Source: Paenacidovorax caeni (GTDB taxonomy: Bacteria; Pseudomonadota; Gammaproteobacteria; Burkholderiales; Burkholderiaceae_C). Taken from it: DNA of 64,000 nucleotides. The notes under the pieces were generated by a model. That model searched no databases, was not told the DNA's origin, and was given only the letters and a program-made list of their open reading frames with translations. The DNA is taken from assembly GCF_001298675.1 (NCBI RefSeq), contig NZ_CYIG01000007.1, positions 124,001 to 188,000 on the forward strand, in the 5' to 3' direction. The position numbers were made by a program, and so were the translations under genes. Shown here in pieces: positions 42,173 through 50,741 of this stretch. Within the stretch, counting starts at the first letter, position 1; each line of letters opens with the position of its first letter.

Positions 42173-42641
42173 AATCTGGCATGGCGAAGCCGTTTTGCCG
42201 CCAGGCCTCGAACACCGTTACCGCCACGGCGTTGGACAGGTTCAGGCTGCGCTGGCCCGCCACCATGGGCAGGCGCAGGCGCTGGCCGGGCGCGAAGGTC
42301 TCGCGCAGCGCGGGCGCCAGACCGCGTGTCTCGGCGCCGAAGACCAGCCAGTCGCCGGGCTGGAAGGCCGTGGCATGCACCGGCTGGGCACCGTGCGTGG
42401 TCATGGCAAACATGCGCGCCGGGTCGGGCCGTGCATCACGCAGGAAGCTCGGCCAGTCGGCGTGGCGCAGCACGCGCGCGGTCTCGTGGTAGTCCAGTCC
42501 GGCGCGGCGCAGCAGGCGGTCTTCCATCGAAAAGCCCAGGGGCTCGACCAGGTGCAGGGCGCAGCCCGTGTTGGCGGCCAGCCGGATGACGTTGCCGGTG
42601 TTCGGCGGTATTTCGGGTTCAACCAGGACGATGTGGAACAT
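42171..42641 (-). CDS. trmL: tRNA (cytidine/uridine-2'-O-)-methyltransferase TrmL
   Basis: A 156-residue SPOUT methyltransferase that modifies the wobble base of tRNA-Leu isoacceptors. Motifs are VLVEPEIPPNTGNVIRLAAN at the N-terminus, LVFGAETRGLAP in the middle and the C-terminal trefoil-knot motif RSLNLSNAVAVTVFEAWRQ. The ATG at 42641 begins directly at the conserved domain; a longer open frame upstream is not similar to the family. It lies downstream of comF on the same strand after a 195-bp gap in which I see nothing distinctive. Confidence 0.95.
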   Translation of the reverse strand: MFHIVLVEPEIPPNTGNVIRLAANTGCALHLVEPLGFSMEDRLLRRAGLDYHETARVLRHADWPSFLRDARPDPARMFAMTTHGAQPVHATAFQPGDWLVFGAETRGLAPALRETFAPGQRLRLPMVAGQRSLNLSNAVAVTVFEAWRQNGFAMPD

Positions 42642-42836
42642 GCCGCGTATTGTGCGGCCGCGCAGCGGGGCATACGGGTTGGAGTGATCCATGGGGGTGC
42701 GCGCCACCCGCAGCGTTTAAAACTGGCGCGCCCCAGGCTGGGCAGCCGCGCAAGGGCCGCCGCGCTGGCTGCGTCCCCTTTCCATATGCTGCGTGAGCGA
42801 GGGGGAGGGCGCTGAAGGCGACTCAGGGGGTGTTTC

Positions 42837-43547
42837 TCAATCCTGCGGTGTGCGCGCCAGCACCAGCGCGGTAACGCGCGCCGCGCCGGCCTGGCGCAGC
42901 ACGGTGGCAGCGGCCTGCAGGGTGGCGCCAGTGGTCATCACGTCATCGACCAGCAGCACCTGCCGCCCGGCCAGTTGCGCGGCGCACAGTGGCTCCACGG
43001 CGAAGGCGCGTGCCAGGTTGCGCAGGCGTTGGGTGCGGTCCAGCCCGCTCTGGGCCGGGGCGTCGTGCGTGCGCAGTAACAGCCCAGCCTGCACCCGCGC
43101 GGGCGCAAGCGCCTGCGCCAGCAGCAGGGCCTGGTTGAAGCCGCGCATGCGCAGGCGCTGCGGTGCCAGCGGAATGGGCAGCACCATTTCAGCGGCCTCC
43201 AGGGCCGGCTCGACCCAGGGCGTGCTGCGCAGCAGGGTTGCCAGGGCGCCGGCCCAGCCCGGGTCGCCGCGGAACTTGAACGCCTGCAGCACGCCGGACC
43301 AGGGGTAGCCGTAGTCCACGGCAGCGTGGCAGGCGTCCAATCCGTTGGGGTGGCGCAGGCAGGCGCCGCAGTGCGCCACGCCCTCGGGCACGGCCAGGGC
43401 GCAGGTGCGGCAGCGTGGGCGCTGGCGGGCAAAGCGCCGCACGCAGTCGTCGCACAGGCGCTGTGTGGGCCAGGCATGGCAGATGGCGCACTGGCTGGGC
43501 ACCGTGCGCAGGGCCTGTGAAATCCCTTGCAGCCATGGGTGGGGCAT
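42837..43547 (-). CDS. comF: ComF family amidophosphoribosyltransferase-like protein
   Basis: A 236-residue protein with an N-terminal double zinc ribbon (CAICHAWPTQRLCDDC and CRTCALAVPEGVAHCGAC) and a C-terminal phosphoribosyltransferase fold with LLVDDVMTTGATLQAA. ComF is needed for natural transformation in several bacteria, probably for handling incoming single-stranded DNA; its enzyme activity is not established. It is divergent from the BioC-like gene with 26 bp between starts. Confidence 0.9.
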   Translation of the reverse strand: MPHPWLQGISQALRTVPSQCAICHAWPTQRLCDDCVRRFARQRPRCRTCALAVPEGVAHCGACLRHPNGLDACHAAVDYGYPWSGVLQAFKFRGDPGWAGALATLLRSTPWVEPALEAAEMVLPIPLAPQRLRMRGFNQALLLAQALAPARVQAGLLLRTHDAPAQSGLDRTQRLRNLARAFAVEPLCAAQLAGRQVLLVDDVMTTGATLQAAATVLRQAGAARVTALVLARTPQD

Positions 43548-43573
43548 GGGCTCAATATACTCGCCAGCTCTTC

Positions 43574-44458
43574 ATGTCCGAGCACCTTCCTCCCACCATC
43601 GATCCCGTGGCTGCCGCGCGCTGGCAGTCCGCGGCCCCTGCTGCGTCGCCTTGGCTGCACGAAGAGGTGGCGCGCCGCATGGAGGGGCGGCTGCAGTGGA
43701 TTCGCCAGGCACCTGCCGCCTGGTGCCACTGGGAGCCGGTGCGCGGGGGGCTGGAAGGTCATGCCCTGGTGGCGCAGCGCTACCCGCAGGCAGCATGCGC
43801 CGTGTACGAGCACCCGGCGCGCGAGGCGGCGGCGCGCGAGGCCCTGGGTGCCAAGTGGTGGGCGCGCTGGCGCACGGCGGCGCCGCGCTTCGGCCTGCCC
43901 GAGGCGGCCAGCGTGCACATGCTCTGGTCCAACATGGCGCTGCACACGGCGGCCGACCCGCAGGCGCTCATCGCCCAGTGGCACCGCGCCATTGCCGTGG
44001 ATGGCTTTCTCATGTTTTCCTGCCTTGGGCCGGACACCGTGCGCGAGCTGCATGCGCTGTACCGCGACCTGGGCTGGCCGCCTGCCGGCCATGCGCTGAC
44101 CGACATGCACGACTGGGGCGACATGCTGGTGCAGGGAGGCTTTGCCGAGCCGGTGGTGGACATGGAGCGCATCACGCTGACCTTTGCCACGCCGCAGCGG
44201 GCGCTGCAGGAGCTGCGCGAGCTGGGGGTGAATCTGCACCCGCAGCGCTTTGCCGGGCTGCGCGGCCGGGGCTGGCGCGCGCGGCTGGAGCAGGCCATGG
44301 CACAGCGCCTGGCGAGTCCGCAGCATGACGGACAGATCGCGCTCACTTTCGAGATTGTTTATGGCCACGCCTTCAAGCCTGCGCCCCGGGTGCGGGTGGA
44401 GGCGAACAGCACGATTTCCCTGCAAGACATGCGCGCCATGCTGCGCGAGCGGACCTAG
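43574..44458 (+). CDS. BioC-like methyltransferase-fold protein
   Basis: A 294-residue protein resembling malonyl-ACP methyltransferase BioC. The central and C-terminal parts fit (LWSNMALHTAADPQALIAQWH, GFLMFSCLGPDTVRELHALY, DMHDWGDMLVQGGFAEPVVDME). BioC makes malonyl-ACP methyl ester, the primer of pimelate for biotin. The glycine-rich SAM motif I that should open the fold is not recognisable: the corresponding strand reads WCHWEPVRGGLEGHALV. Activity is therefore uncertain. No other biotin gene is in the window. ATG 43574 is chosen; an open extension upstream overlaps comF on the other strand. Confidence 0.8.
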   Translation: MSEHLPPTIDPVAAARWQSAAPAASPWLHEEVARRMEGRLQWIRQAPAAWCHWEPVRGGLEGHALVAQRYPQAACAVYEHPAREAAAREALGAKWWARWRTAAPRFGLPEAASVHMLWSNMALHTAADPQALIAQWHRAIAVDGFLMFSCLGPDTVRELHALYRDLGWPPAGHALTDMHDWGDMLVQGGFAEPVVDMERITLTFATPQRALQELRELGVNLHPQRFAGLRGRGWRARLEQAMAQRLASPQHDGQIALTFEIVYGHAFKPAPRVRVEANSTISLQDMRAMLRERT

Positions 44459-44527
44459 CGCGCGTCGTCCATCCAGTCGCCTGCGCTTTAACCCCATTCC
44501 GGGGTAATGAAAACCGAGTATTTCCCC

Positions 44528-44560
44528 TTGTCAATGATCTAGCGCAATGGGCGCTACAAT
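44528..44560 (+). promoter_or_regulatory. Possible promoter/operator of the cox operon
   Basis: A TTGTCA (44528-44533) and a TACAAT (44555-44560) lie 21 bp apart, too far for normal sigma-70 recognition. Between and overlapping the -10 is a perfect inverted repeat TAGCGC-N5-GCGCTA (44540-44556). The arrangement suggests a regulated promoter, but I cannot name the regulator. Confidence 0.3.
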
Positions 44561-44634
44561 TTTCGCATAACGTACGCAGCTTCTCCCGGCATGGCGCCGT
44601 GGCATGTGGGCAGGGGCAATCCGGCGGGGGACTT

Positions 44635-45804
44635 ATGAGCACCATCTCCAACATGCTGGCGACTGGGCTGCTGCTGGCAGGCTCCTGGGCCAGCAGCGGC
44701 GCATATGCTGTGCAGGATCTGCCGGGCGGCCCCGCAGTGCGCCAGTTGAACCTCCATCCACCCGTGACGCGCATCGCCCAGGAGCAGCATTCGCTGCACT
44801 GGATGATGCTGGTCATCTGCACGCTGATCTTCGTCGCCGTGTTCGCGGTGATGTTTTATTCCATCTGGAAGCACCGCAAGGCGCGTGGCGCGCAGGCGGC
44901 GCATTTCCACGAGTCGGTGGTGGTGGAGCTGGCCTGGACCATCGTGCCCTTTCTCATCATCATCCTGATGGCGCTGCCCGCTACCAAGGTGCTGGTGGCG
45001 CAGAAAGACACCACGAACGCCGACCTGACCGTGAAGGTCACCGGCTACCAGTGGAAGTGGGGCTACGACTACCTGCGCGGCGAGGGCGAGGGGTTGGCCT
45101 ACATCTCCACGCTCGACAGCAGCCACCGCGCCATGTCGAGCAGCGGCAACGTGGCAAACGCGCCCGCCGACTATCTGCTCAAGGTGGACTACCCGCTGGT
45201 GGTGCCGGTGGACAAAAAGGTGCGCATCATCACCACGGCCAACGACGTGATCCACTCATTCATGGTGCCGGCCTTCGGCATCAAGCAAGATGCCATTCCC
45301 GGCTTCGTGCGCGACACCTGGTTCCGCGCCGAGCGCGTGGGCGACTACTACGGCCAATGCGCCGAGCTGTGCGGCAAGGAGCATGCGTACATGCCGATCC
45401 ACGTGCGTGTACTGTCGGCGCAGGACTATTCCGCCTGGGTGGCCGAGGAAAAGAAAAAGGCCGCTGCCAAACAGGACGACCCGGCCAAGGTCTGGACGCT
45501 GGCGGACATCCTGCCGCGCGGCGAAAAGGTGTATGCCGCCAATTGCGCCGCCTGCCACCAGGCCAATGGCAAGGGTGCGGGCGCCATCAAGCCGCTTGAT
45601 GGCTCGGCCATCGTGCGCGACGAGGACCATGCCAAGCAACTGCAGGTGGTGCTGCGCGGCGCGGCCAATGGCGCCATGCCGTCGTGGAAAACACTGAGCG
45701 ACACCGACCTTGCGGCCGTGGTCACCTACACCAAGAATGCCTGGTCGAACCGCACCGGCCAGCTGGTGCAGCCTGCCGAGGTCGTGGCCCAGCGGGCCCG
45801 ATGA
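44635..45804 (+). CDS. coxB: Cytochrome c oxidase subunit II (caa3 type)
   Basis: Subunit II brings electrons to the oxidase. The 389-residue protein has a cleavable N-terminal signal, two membrane helices (about 55-75 and 100-120), a cupredoxin domain with the CuA ligands in [15 protein letters not shown] (C242, C246, H250, M253), and a fused C-terminal cytochrome c domain with CAACH (C304-H308) and a Met in GAMPSWKTL. The fused haem domain marks the caa3 type. ATG 44635 follows a GGCGGGGG stretch. It is the first gene of the operon running to SCO1. Confidence 0.96.
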   Translation: MSTISNMLATGLLLAGSWASSGAYAVQDLPGGPAVRQLNLHPPVTRIAQEQHSLHWMMLVICTLIFVAVFAVMFYSIWKHRKARGAQAAHFHESVVVELAWTIVPFLIIILMALPATKVLVAQKDTTNADLTVKVTGYQWKWGYDYLRGEGEGLAYISTLDSSHRAMSSSGNVANAPADYLLKVDYPLVVPVDKKVRIITTANDVIHSFMVPAFGIKQDAIPGFVRDTWFRAERVGDYYGQCAELCGKEHAYMPIHVRVLSAQDYSAWVAEEKKKAAAKQDDPAKVWTLADILPRGEKVYAANCAACHQANGKGAGAIKPLDGSAIVRDEDHAKQLQVVLRGAANGAMPSWKTLSDTDLAAVVTYTKNAWSNRTGQLVQPAEVVAQRAR

Positions 45805-45820
45805 GAACGAGGAGCCGAAT

Positions 45821-47434
45821 ATGAGCGCAGTTCTGGACACCCACGGCCACGCGCATGTGCACCACCCCACGCCCACGGGCTGGCGCCGCTGGCTCTACGC
45901 CACCAACCACAAGGACATCGGCACGCTGTACATGCTGTTTGCCTTCACCATGCTGATGGTGGGCGGCGCGCTGGCCATGCTGATCCGCGCCGAGCTGTTC
46001 CAGCCGGGGCTGCAGATCGTCAACCCCGAGATGTTCAACCAGCTCACCACCATGCACGGCATCATCATGGTGTTTGGGGCCATCATGCCGGCCTTCGTGG
46101 GCTTCGCGAACTGGATGATTCCGCTGCAGATCGGCGCGTCCGACATGGCGTTTGCGCGCATGAACAACTTCAGCTTCTGGCTCATGGTGCCCGCGGCGCT
46201 GCTGCTGGTGGGCTCGTTTTTTCTGCCCGGTGGCGCGCCAGCGGCGGGCTGGACCTTGTATGCCCCGCTGTCGCTGCAGATGGGACCGTCGATGGACGCG
46301 GCCATCTTCTCGCTGCACATCCTCGGGGCCAGCTCCATCATGGGGGCGATCAACATCATCGTTACCATCCTGAACATGCGCGCGCCGGGCATGACGCTGA
46401 TGAAGATGCCCATGTTCTGCTGGACCTGGCTCATTACCGCATACCTGCTGATCGCCGTCATGCCGGTGCTGGCAGGCGCCATCACCATGACGCTGACCGA
46501 CCGCCACTTTGGCACCAGCTTCTTCAGCGCCGCAGGCGGGGGCGACCCGGTGATGTACCAGCACATCTTCTGGTTCTTCGGCCACCCCGAGGTGTACATC
46601 ATGATCCTGCCGGCCTTCGGCATCATCAGCCAGGTGGTGCCAGTGTTCAGCCGCAAGAAGCTGTTTGGCTATGCCTCCATGGTGTATGCCACCTCGTCCA
46701 TCGCGATCCTGTCATTCATCGTTTGGGCACACCACATGTTCACCACCGGCATGCCGGTGACGGGGCAGCTGTTCTTCATGTACGCCACCATGCTGATCTC
46801 CGTGCCCACGGGCGTGAAGGTGTTCAACTGGGTGGCCACCATGTGGCGCGGCTCGATGACGTTCGAGACGCCCATGCTGTTCGCCGTGGGCTTCATCTTC
46901 GTGTTCTCCATTGGCGGCTTCACGGGGCTGATTCTGGCCATGGCGCCGCTGGACATCCAGCTGCAAGACACCTACTACGTCGTGGCGCATTTCCACTACG
47001 TGCTGGTGGCGGGGTCGTTGTTTGCCCTTTTCTCCGGCGCCTACTACTGGCTGCCCAAGTGGACCGGGGTGATGTACAGCGAAACGCGCGGGCGCATCCA
47101 CTTCTGGGGCTCGCTCATCACCTTCAACGTTACCTTCTTCCCCATGCACTTCCTGGGGCTGGCCGGCATGCCACGCCGCTATGCCGACTACCCCATGCAG
47201 TTCGCCGACTTCAACATGGTGGCCTCCATTGGCGGGCTCGGCTTTGGGCTGATGCAGGTGTACTTCTTCCTGGCCATCGTCTGGCCTGCCATGCGCGGAC
47301 GCGGGCCGAAGGCACCGCAGAGCCCTTGGGAGGGGGCCGAGGGGCTGGAGTGGGAAGTGCCATCGCCCGCACCCGCGCACACCTTCGTCACCCCGCCCAA
47401 GCTCGATGCCAGCGCCACGCGCGTGATTGGCTGA
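45821..47434 (+). CDS. coxA: Cytochrome c oxidase subunit I
   Basis: The catalytic subunit, 537 residues and 12 helices, binding haem a and the haem a3-CuB centre where oxygen is reduced and protons pumped. CuB/haem motifs seen include [17 protein letters not shown] (cross-linked His-Tyr) and [30 protein letters not shown] holds an early haem a ligand and [20 protein letters not shown] the last two. GAGGAG lies 9 nt before ATG 45821. It sits 16 nt after coxB. Confidence 0.98.
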   Translation: MSAVLDTHGHAHVHHPTPTGWRRWLYATNHKDIGTLYMLFAFTMLMVGGALAMLIRAELFQPGLQIVNPEMFNQLTTMHGIIMVFGAIMPAFVGFANWMIPLQIGASDMAFARMNNFSFWLMVPAALLLVGSFFLPGGAPAAGWTLYAPLSLQMGPSMDAAIFSLHILGASSIMGAINIIVTILNMRAPGMTLMKMPMFCWTWLITAYLLIAVMPVLAGAITMTLTDRHFGTSFFSAAGGGDPVMYQHIFWFFGHPEVYIMILPAFGIISQVVPVFSRKKLFGYASMVYATSSIAILSFIVWAHHMFTTGMPVTGQLFFMYATMLISVPTGVKVFNWVATMWRGSMTFETPMLFAVGFIFVFSIGGFTGLILAMAPLDIQLQDTYYVVAHFHYVLVAGSLFALFSGAYYWLPKWTGVMYSETRGRIHFWGSLITFNVTFFPMHFLGLAGMPRRYADYPMQFADFNMVASIGGLGFGLMQVYFFLAIVWPAMRGRGPKAPQSPWEGAEGLEWEVPSPAPAHTFVTPPKLDASATRVIG

Positions 47435-47448
47435 AAGGAGGCTCCCCC

Positions 47449-47550
47449 GTGGAAAAAAGCAACCTGCGCCTGGCGCTGACGCTGGCCACCGTAGCGGCGG
47501 CATTCTTCCTGGGCTTCATCATCAAGATGGCCTGGCTGGCACCACACTGA
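47449..47550 (+). CDS. Cytochrome oxidase small assembly protein (33 aa)
   Basis: A 33-residue single-helix protein starting at GTG, preceded by the strongest ribosome site in the region (AAAGGAGG, 7-nt spacer). Sequence: basic N-terminus VEKSNLRLAL, hydrophobic helix to about residue 28, end MAWLAPH. A protein of this size between coxA and ctaG is known in Burkholderiales as a cytochrome oxidase small assembly protein. It is often missed by gene callers. Its exact task is not known; a role in copper or haem insertion is inferred from position. Confidence 0.88.
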   Translation: MEKSNLRLALTLATVAAAFFLGFIIKMAWLAPH

Positions 47551-47562
47551 CCGGAGTACGCC

Positions 47563-48159
47563 ATGGGCATTCCACGCGAAAACAGGGCGATGCTGGCCAA
47601 GTTGGGCGTGGTGGCGCTGGGCATGTTCGCCTTCGGCTACGGCCTGGTACCGTTGTACCAGCGCATCTGCGAAGCCATGGGCATCAACATCCTGGCCCTG
47701 TCGGAGCGCCAGGTGCCCGGCAACGCCACGGCGCAGCCCGCCAATACCCAGGTCGATACCAGCCGCACCATCACCGTCGAGTTTGATGCCAATGCGCACG
47801 GCCCCTGGGCTTTCAAACCCGCGCAGCGGGCCGTGCAGGTGCACCCTGGCGAGCTCGCCACCGTGGTGTACGAATTCCAGAACGTGCAGGACCGCCGCAT
47901 GGCCGCCCAGGCCGTGCCCAGCTATGCGCCGCGCCAGGCGGCGGCGTATTTCAACAAGCTGGAGTGCTTCTGCTTCAACCAATACCAACTCGAACCGGGT
48001 GAAAAGCGCCAGTGGCCGGTGACGTTCGTGGTCGATCCGCGCATCTCACACGACGTCAAGACCATCACGCTGTCCTACACCTTCTTTGAGGTGGGCGGGC
48101 GCGCGTTGTCCGCGCCGCAAGCGGCGGTGTCCCTGCGGGGCACGGAGGCCGGATCATGA
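47563..48159 (+). CDS. ctaG: Cytochrome c oxidase assembly protein CtaG/Cox11
   Basis: A 198-residue membrane-anchored copper chaperone that delivers Cu to the CuB site of subunit I. It has one N-terminal helix (about 14-34, ending GLVPLYQRICEAMG), then a periplasmic Ig-like domain with the copper motif ECFCFNQYQLEPGE and VDPRISHDVKTITLSYTFFEV. It follows the small protein after 12 nt and its stop overlaps the DUF2970 start (ATGA). Confidence 0.96.
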   Translation: MGIPRENRAMLAKLGVVALGMFAFGYGLVPLYQRICEAMGINILALSERQVPGNATAQPANTQVDTSRTITVEFDANAHGPWAFKPAQRAVQVHPGELATVVYEFQNVQDRRMAAQAVPSYAPRQAAAYFNKLECFCFNQYQLEPGEKRQWPVTFVVDPRISHDVKTITLSYTFFEVGGRALSAPQAAVSLRGTEAGS

Positions 48160-48356
48160 ATGCGGCGCCGCCACGCAAGGGCTCGTTCCTGCGCACGGTG
48201 CAGGCGGTCGCGTGGTCGCTCATCGGACTGCGCCAGCACAGCGCCTACCAGCAGGACATCGAGAAGCTGCACCCGCTGCACATCGTGCTGGTCGGCCTGG
48301 TGGCCCTGCTGCTGTTCGTGGCCGGGCTGATCGTATTGGTGAAGTGGATCGTTTGA
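48156..48356 (+). CDS. DUF2970 small membrane protein
   Basis: A 66-residue protein with a basic N-terminus (KGSFLRTVQAVAWSLIGLR), a short QQDIEKLHPLHIV segment and one C-terminal membrane helix. The DUF2970 family is regularly found between ctaG and coxC in betaproteobacteria, so a role in oxidase assembly or stability is likely by context. The start overlaps the ctaG stop by 4 nt. Confidence 0.88.
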   Translation: MNAAPPRKGSFLRTVQAVAWSLIGLRQHSAYQQDIEKLHPLHIVLVGLVALLLFVAGLIVLVKWIV

Positions 48357-48379
48357 ATGGATAGGAGAGGAGCGCAGAC

Positions 48380-49261
48380 ATGAGTGCAAGCACCCCCGGC
48401 GCAACGCCGCACTACTACGTGCCCGCCGACTCCCGCCACCCCATCATGGCGGCGGGCGGCCTGTTCTTCGTCATCCTTGGCGCCACCATGTGGATCAATG
48501 GCCACGGCTGGGGCGCATATTCGCTGGCCTTGGGGCTGGCGTGGTGGCTGTTCGTGCTGTTCCAGTGGATGCGCGACGCCGCGCGCGAGAGCGAGGGCGG
48601 CCTGTACGGCCGGCGCATTGACCTGTCGTACCGCTGGAGCATGAGCTGGTTCATCTTCTCAGAGGTCATGTTCTTCGGCGCCTTCTTCACGGCCTTGTGG
48701 TGGGCACGGGCGCACTCGGTGCCGCAGCTCGCCAGCCTTGACAACGCGCTGCTGTGGCCCGACTTCAAGGCCGTGTGGCCAAGCAACGGCGTGGGCGTGA
48801 CGGCGTCGCCCGCGGGCATCGTCGAGCCGTTCCAGACCGTGGGGCCGCTGTGGCTGCCGACCATCAACACCGCGCTGCTGCTGACTTCGGGCGTCACCCT
48901 CACCATCGCCCACCACGCGCTGCGGCTGGGCCAGCGTGCACGCACCATCGGCTTCATGTGGGTGACGGTGCTGCTCGGCGCCGCTTTCCTGGTTCTGCAG
49001 GCCTATGAGTACCACCACCTCTATACCGCGCTGAACCTCAAGCTCAGTTCGGGCGTCTTCGGCTCCACCTTCTTCATGCTCACCGGCTTCCACGGCTTCC
49101 ACGTCTTTCTGGGCATGCTGATGCTGCTGTTCATCACGCTGCGCCTGCACAGCGGCCATTTCACTGCGCAGCGCCACTTTGGCTTCGAGGGGGCTGTGTG
49201 GTACTGGCACTTCGTCGATGTGGTGTGGCTGGGGCTGTACCTGCTGGTGTATTGGTTGTGA
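48380..49261 (+). CDS. coxC: Cytochrome c oxidase subunit III
   Basis: A 293-residue, seven-helix subunit. Typical text: YYVPADSRHPIMAAGGLFFV, RWSMSWFIFSEVMFFGAFF, YEYHHLYTALNLKLSSGVFG, FFMLTGFHGFHVFLG and WYWHFVDVVWLGLYLLVYWL at the C-terminus. It stabilises the core and supports proton uptake. It follows DUF2970 after 23 nt. A dispersed repeat begins 2 nt after its stop. Confidence 0.97.
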   Translation: MSASTPGATPHYYVPADSRHPIMAAGGLFFVILGATMWINGHGWGAYSLALGLAWWLFVLFQWMRDAARESEGGLYGRRIDLSYRWSMSWFIFSEVMFFGAFFTALWWARAHSVPQLASLDNALLWPDFKAVWPSNGVGVTASPAGIVEPFQTVGPLWLPTINTALLLTSGVTLTIAHHALRLGQRARTIGFMWVTVLLGAAFLVLQAYEYHHLYTALNLKLSSGVFGSTFFMLTGFHGFHVFLGMLMLLFITLRLHSGHFTAQRHFGFEGAVWYWHFVDVVWLGLYLLVYWL

Positions 49262-49263
49262 AA

Positions 49264-49320
49264 CTCCTTTTTTGATAGCTGCTAGCGCTTGTCTGGTAAG
49301 CGCTGGAGGCTGTTTTTGCT
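49264..49320 (+). repeat. Dispersed hairpin repeat, copy 10
   Basis: The best-preserved copy: TTTTTTGATAGCTGC, perfect stem TAGCGCTTGTCTGGTAAGCG closing with CT, then GGAGGCTGTTTTTGCT. It lies between coxC and the SURF1 gene. The stem plus T-run could attenuate transcription into the assembly genes. Confidence 0.9.
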
Positions 49321-49333
49321 AGTATCCAGTCGC

Positions 49334-50062
49334 ATGCTTCACACTGTCTCTGCGCGCTGGCGTTTTGCCCTGGTCACGGGCGCTGCCCTGGCGGGGGTGC
49401 TGGCCACGGCGTCCCTGGGGTTCTGGCAGCTCGACCGGGCGGCGCAGAAGGAGGCCCTGCAAGCCGCCATGGACGCGCGCGAGCAGCAGGCGCCTTTGGA
49501 TGGCGCAGCTGCCATCGCGGCGCTGGCGCCGTCAGAGCGGCTGCACCGCGCCGTGTACCTGCAGGGCCGCTGGCAGGCAGAACACACGGTGTACCTGGAC
49601 AACCGGCAGATGCACGGGCGGCCTGGCTTTTACGTGCTCACGCCGTTGCGGCTTGACCCCGGCCCTGGCGTGGTGCTGGTGCAGCGCGGCTGGATTGCGC
49701 GCGACTTCCAGGAGCGCACGCGCCTGGCGCCGGTGGAGACGCCTCCCGGCCTGGTGCGCATCGCCGGGCGCGTGGCTGGCGCGCCCTCGCGCCTGTACGA
49801 CTTCGCGCCAGCCGCAGCGGAGCCAGGGTCTTCGCCCATCCGGCAGAATCTCGACCTTGATGCCTTTCGCGCCCGCACCGGGCTGGATCTGGCGCCCTGG
49901 ACCGTCGTGCAGACAGGCGCGCCCAGCGAAGGGCTGCTGCGCGACTGGCCGTCCGTGGGGTCGGGCGTGCACAAGCACTACGGCTACGCATTCCAATGGT
50001 TCGGGCTTTGCGGCCTGATGGCACTGCTTTATGTCTGGTTCCAATTCGTCCGACGCGCTTGA
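49334..50062 (+). CDS. SURF1 family cytochrome oxidase biogenesis protein
   Basis: A 242-residue protein with an N-terminal and a C-terminal membrane helix and a periplasmic domain between, as in SURF1/Shy1, which aids haem a insertion into subunit I. Family features: GFWQLDRAAQKEALQ after TM1, VYLDNRQMHGRPGFYVLTPL, VLVQRGWIARDF, and the C-terminal HYGYAFQWFGLCGL. The start is ATG 49334, right after a dispersed repeat. The last 32 nt overlap the next gene. Confidence 0.93.
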   Translation: MLHTVSARWRFALVTGAALAGVLATASLGFWQLDRAAQKEALQAAMDAREQQAPLDGAAAIAALAPSERLHRAVYLQGRWQAEHTVYLDNRQMHGRPGFYVLTPLRLDPGPGVVLVQRGWIARDFQERTRLAPVETPPGLVRIAGRVAGAPSRLYDFAPAAAEPGSSPIRQNLDLDAFRARTGLDLAPWTVVQTGAPSEGLLRDWPSVGSGVHKHYGYAFQWFGLCGLMALLYVWFQFVRRA

Positions 50063-50741
50063 CGCTGGCGTGCCCAGCGGCGTGCAGCCCCTGGGGTTGA
50101 CCGTGCACAGCCTGCCCGTGGCCGAGGATGCCCTGGCGGCACAGCGCACGCGCCAGGGCCGCTGGAAGATGCTCGGCGTGCTACTGGCCTGTGCCGCGCC
50201 CGTGATCGCCTCGTACTTCGCTTACTACGTGGTGCGGCCCGAGGGGCGGCGCAACTACGGCGAACTGGTAGAGCCGCAGCGCCCCATGCCCGCGATGGCC
50301 GCGCAGGCGCTGGACGGCACCACGCAGCCCCTGGCGGCATTGCAAGGGCAATGGCTGCTGGTTAGCGTGGCCGGCGGCGCATGCGACGCGCAGTGCCAGG
50401 GCAACCTGTACCTGCAGCGCCAATTGCGCGAGAGCCTGGGCAAGGACAAGGAGCGTGTGGACTGGGTCTGGCTCGTCACCGACGGCGCGCCCATTCCCGC
50501 CACCATCGCGCCCGCATTGCAACCCGCCCGCGTGCTGCGTGTGGACGAGGCCGCGCTGGCGCGCTGGCTGGCGCCGGCACCGGGCCATGCGCTGACGGAG
50601 CACCTTTACGTGGTCGATCCACAGGGGCATTGGATGCTGCGCTTCCCCGCGCACATGGACGCCAAGGATGCCGTGCGCGCGCGGCGCGACCTTGATCGCC
50701 TGCTGCGTGCCTCGGCCTCATGGGACCCACCGGGGCGCTGA
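50031..50741 (+). CDS. SCO-like membrane-anchored thioredoxin-fold protein
   Basis: A 236-residue protein with one N-terminal membrane helix (about 47-67, VLLACAAPVIASYFAYYVV) and a periplasmic domain like a diverged SCO/peroxiredoxin fold. The CxxxC pair is ACDAQCQGN (about residue 118), and a histidine occurs in LTEHLYVVDPQGHW where SCO proteins have their copper His. It is common in betaproteobacterial cox operons as a protein of unknown role, so a second copper or thiol-handling factor is inferred. The start overlaps the SURF1 end by 32 nt and the stop overlaps ctaA (TGATG). Confidence 0.85.
   Translation: MSGSNSSDALDAGVPSGVQPLGLTVHSLPVAEDALAAQRTRQGRWKMLGVLLACAAPVIASYFAYYVVRPEGRRNYGELVEPQRPMPAMAAQALDGTTQPLAALQGQWLLVSVAGGACDAQCQGNLYLQRQLRESLGKDKERVDWVWLVTDGAPIPATIAPALQPARVLRVDEAALARWLAPAPGHALTEHLYVVDPQGHWMLRFPAHMDAKDAVRARRDLDRLLRASASWDPPGR

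Noticed and set aside
44528-44545. FNR/ANR box upstream of coxB
   Set aside because: TTGTC-N4-ATCTA matches the TTGAT-N4-ATCAA consensus poorly in both halves.
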